In this document: piece after piece, positions 62,880 to 64,000 of the stretch
How the letters are laid out: each line of letters starts with the position of its first letter
How positions within the stretch are numbered: position 1 is the stretch's first letter
Assembly: GCF_000519045.1 (NCBI RefSeq)
Contig: NZ_KI912532.1
Span: forward strand, 1,736,001 to 1,800,000
Length of the DNA: 64,000 nucleotides
Source: Dechloromonas agitata is5
Lineage (GTDB): Bacteria > Pseudomonadota > Gammaproteobacteria > Burkholderiales > Rhodocyclaceae
Direction: 5' to 3'
Program-made: the position numbers and the translations under genes
Notes under the pieces: model-generated
The model's database searches: none
Told to the model about the DNA's origin: nothing
The model's input: only the letters and a program-made list of their open reading frames with translations

Positions 62880-64000
62880 ATGAACCACAACGGTGCCGTT
62901 GTGCCCGAAACCGGTGCCGCGCTCGAAGACGTTTTCCAGCGTCTCGACCAACTCAACGACATCGGCGCTTCGCTCTCCGACGAGCATGACATCAAGCTAT
63001 TGCTCGAAAAGATCGTGCTCGCCGCGAAGCAGATCACGCGGGCCGACGGCGGCACGCTCTACCTGCTGTCGGAAGATCGCCGATTCCTGCACTTCGAGAT
63101 CGTGCGCACCGATTCGCTGCACATCGCCTTTGGCGGCTCCAGCCCGCAAGCCGCTTCCCGCCTCTTTCCCCGGCTGCCACTCTGGCGGGCGGATGGGACG
63201 CCCAATGATTGCATGGTTGCCGCCTACGCTGCCATCACCGGTGCGACCGTCAACATCGCCGACGCGTACGTCGCAAAAGGTTTTGATTTTTCCGGTACAC
63301 GCCAGTTTGATGCCCGCACCGGCTACCGTTCACAATCCTTCCTGACCGTACCGATGAAGGATCACGAGGGTGAGGTGATCGGGGTGCTGCAACTGATCAA
63401 TGCCCTCGACCCTGTCTCCGGCGAGGTCATCGCCTTTTCGCCGGCCGACCAGCGGCTGGCCGAATCGCTCGCCTCGCAGGCTGCCGTGGCGCTCAGCAAC
63501 CGGCAACTGGTGCAGCAGCTGGAAATGCTGTTCGAATCCTTCGTCAGGCTGATCAACCTCGCCATCGACGAAAAATCGCCCTACACCGGCGGCCACTGCC
63601 AGCGCGTGCCGGAACTGACCATGATGCTGGCCGAGGCCGCCGACGCCGCCACCGAAGGGCCGCTCGCCGACTTCAAACTGACCGACAAGGACCGCTACGA
63701 ACTGCGCATCGCCGCGCTGCTGCACGATTGCGGCAAGGTGACGACGCCGGTGCACGTCGTCGACAAGGCCACCAAGCTGCAAACGTTGTTCGATCGCATC
63801 CAGCTGATCGATACCCGCTGGGAAGTTGTCCGGCGTGATGCCGAAATCGCCAAATGGCGCCGCATGGCGGATGGCCAGCCGGCCGAGGCGGCGGAGCGGG
63901 ACTACCAGGCCTTCTGCCGGCAATTGGTGAGTGATCGCGAGCACCTGCGCCGCGCCAATATCGGCTGCGAAAAAATGGACGAGGCAGCCATCGCCCGCGT
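62880..64000 (+). CDS. GAF-HD domain protein (HD-GYP-like), 3' end outside window
   Basis: 373 codons are visible. An N-terminal GAF domain (about residues 15-200) has QITRADGGTLYLLSEDRRFLHFEIVRTDSL and FDARTGYRSQSFLTVPMKDHEGEVIGVLQLINA. An HD-type phosphohydrolase region begins YTGGHCQRVPELTMMLAEAA, with the HD pair in AALLHDCGKVTTPVHVVDKATKL. The order GAF then HD matches c-di-GMP phosphodiesterases of the HD-GYP group, but the GYP segment would lie past the right edge. The ATG at 62880 is 1 nt after the preceding stop, suggesting co-transcription with the MBL-fold gene. Confidence 0.85.
   Translation, partial: MNHNGAVVPETGAALEDVFQRLDQLNDIGASLSDEHDIKLLLEKIVLAAKQITRADGGTLYLLSEDRRFLHFEIVRTDSLHIAFGGSSPQAASRLFPRLPLWRADGTPNDCMVAAYAAITGATVNIADAYVAKGFDFSGTRQFDARTGYRSQSFLTVPMKDHEGEVIGVLQLINALDPVSGEVIAFSPADQRLAESLASQAAVALSNRQLVQQLEMLFESFVRLINLAIDEKSPYTGGHCQRVPELTMMLAEAADAATEGPLADFKLTDKDRYELRIAALLHDCGKVTTPVHVVDKATKLQTLFDRIQLIDTRWEVVRRDAEIAKWRRMADGQPAEAAERDYQAFCRQLVSDREHLRRANIGCEKMDEAAIAR

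Overview
The window is chromosomal DNA of a high-GC Gram-negative bacterium, most likely a betaproteobacterium of the order Rhodocyclales (Azonexus/Dechloromonas-like). This placement is inference. It rests on the gene order mla transporter - ABC-2 pair - ibaG - murA - hisG ... hisE - HIT protein - tatABC, on kdsD-kdsC-lptC-lptA, on paired phasins (polyhydroxyalkanoate storage) and on an MSHA-type pilus locus. Genes are tightly packed, with many 1-8 nt overlaps. I see no rRNA, tRNA, CRISPR array, insertion sequence or prophage, and no gene-free stretch over 300 bases.

Layout. 1-8.4 kb: partial glnS, fluoride channel crcB, a small lipoprotein, a VF530-type protein, then hrpA with two coupled genes (EI24-type membrane protein, CinA-like protein). 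8.4-14.5 kb: two phasin genes behind a near-consensus sigma-70 promoter, the lipopolysaccharide genes lptA-lptC-kdsC-kdsD (minus strand), and a divergent KefB-type antiporter. 14.6-31.4 kb: a type IV pilus (MSHA-like) region, mainly on the minus strand. It has a sigma-54-dependent response regulator, mshM-L-N-E-G-I-J, a PilP/MshK-like gene, three prepilin-like genes, a class III adenylate cyclase and an orphan membrane histidine kinase. The isolated prepilin gene has a convincing sigma-54 promoter.

31.4-38.1 kb (plus): mlaFEDACB in the order F-E-D-A-C-B (outer-membrane lipid asymmetry), an ABC-2 exporter pair, ibaG and murA. 38.1-38.7 kb: a cold-shock gene with its own promoter and terminator. 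38.7-48.3 kb: the histidine pathway, interrupted by two half-size chromate transporters and an inverted hisC, then an HIT protein and tatABC. 48.3-56.5 kb: class II glutamine amidotransferase, DegS-like protease, Nif3-like protein, FimV-like protein, an FAH-family hydrolase, phenylacetate-CoA ligase and a MATE exporter. 56.6-58.7 kb: sucCD. 58.7-64 kb: TerC-like protein, ornithine cyclodeaminase-like protein, PP2C phosphatase, tandem-FHA protein, metallo-beta-lactamase-fold protein with a CRP-like site upstream, and a truncated GAF-HD protein.

Most of the window is core metabolism and envelope biogenesis. The least ordinary parts are regulatory: a probable cAMP-pilus connection (cyclase inside the pilus locus, FimV-like protein, a possible cyclic-nucleotide phosphodiesterase with a CRP-like palindrome), sigma-54 control of a prepilin, and rearranged junctions in otherwise conserved operons (phasins after lptA, csp between murA and hisG, chromate transporters plus flipped hisC).
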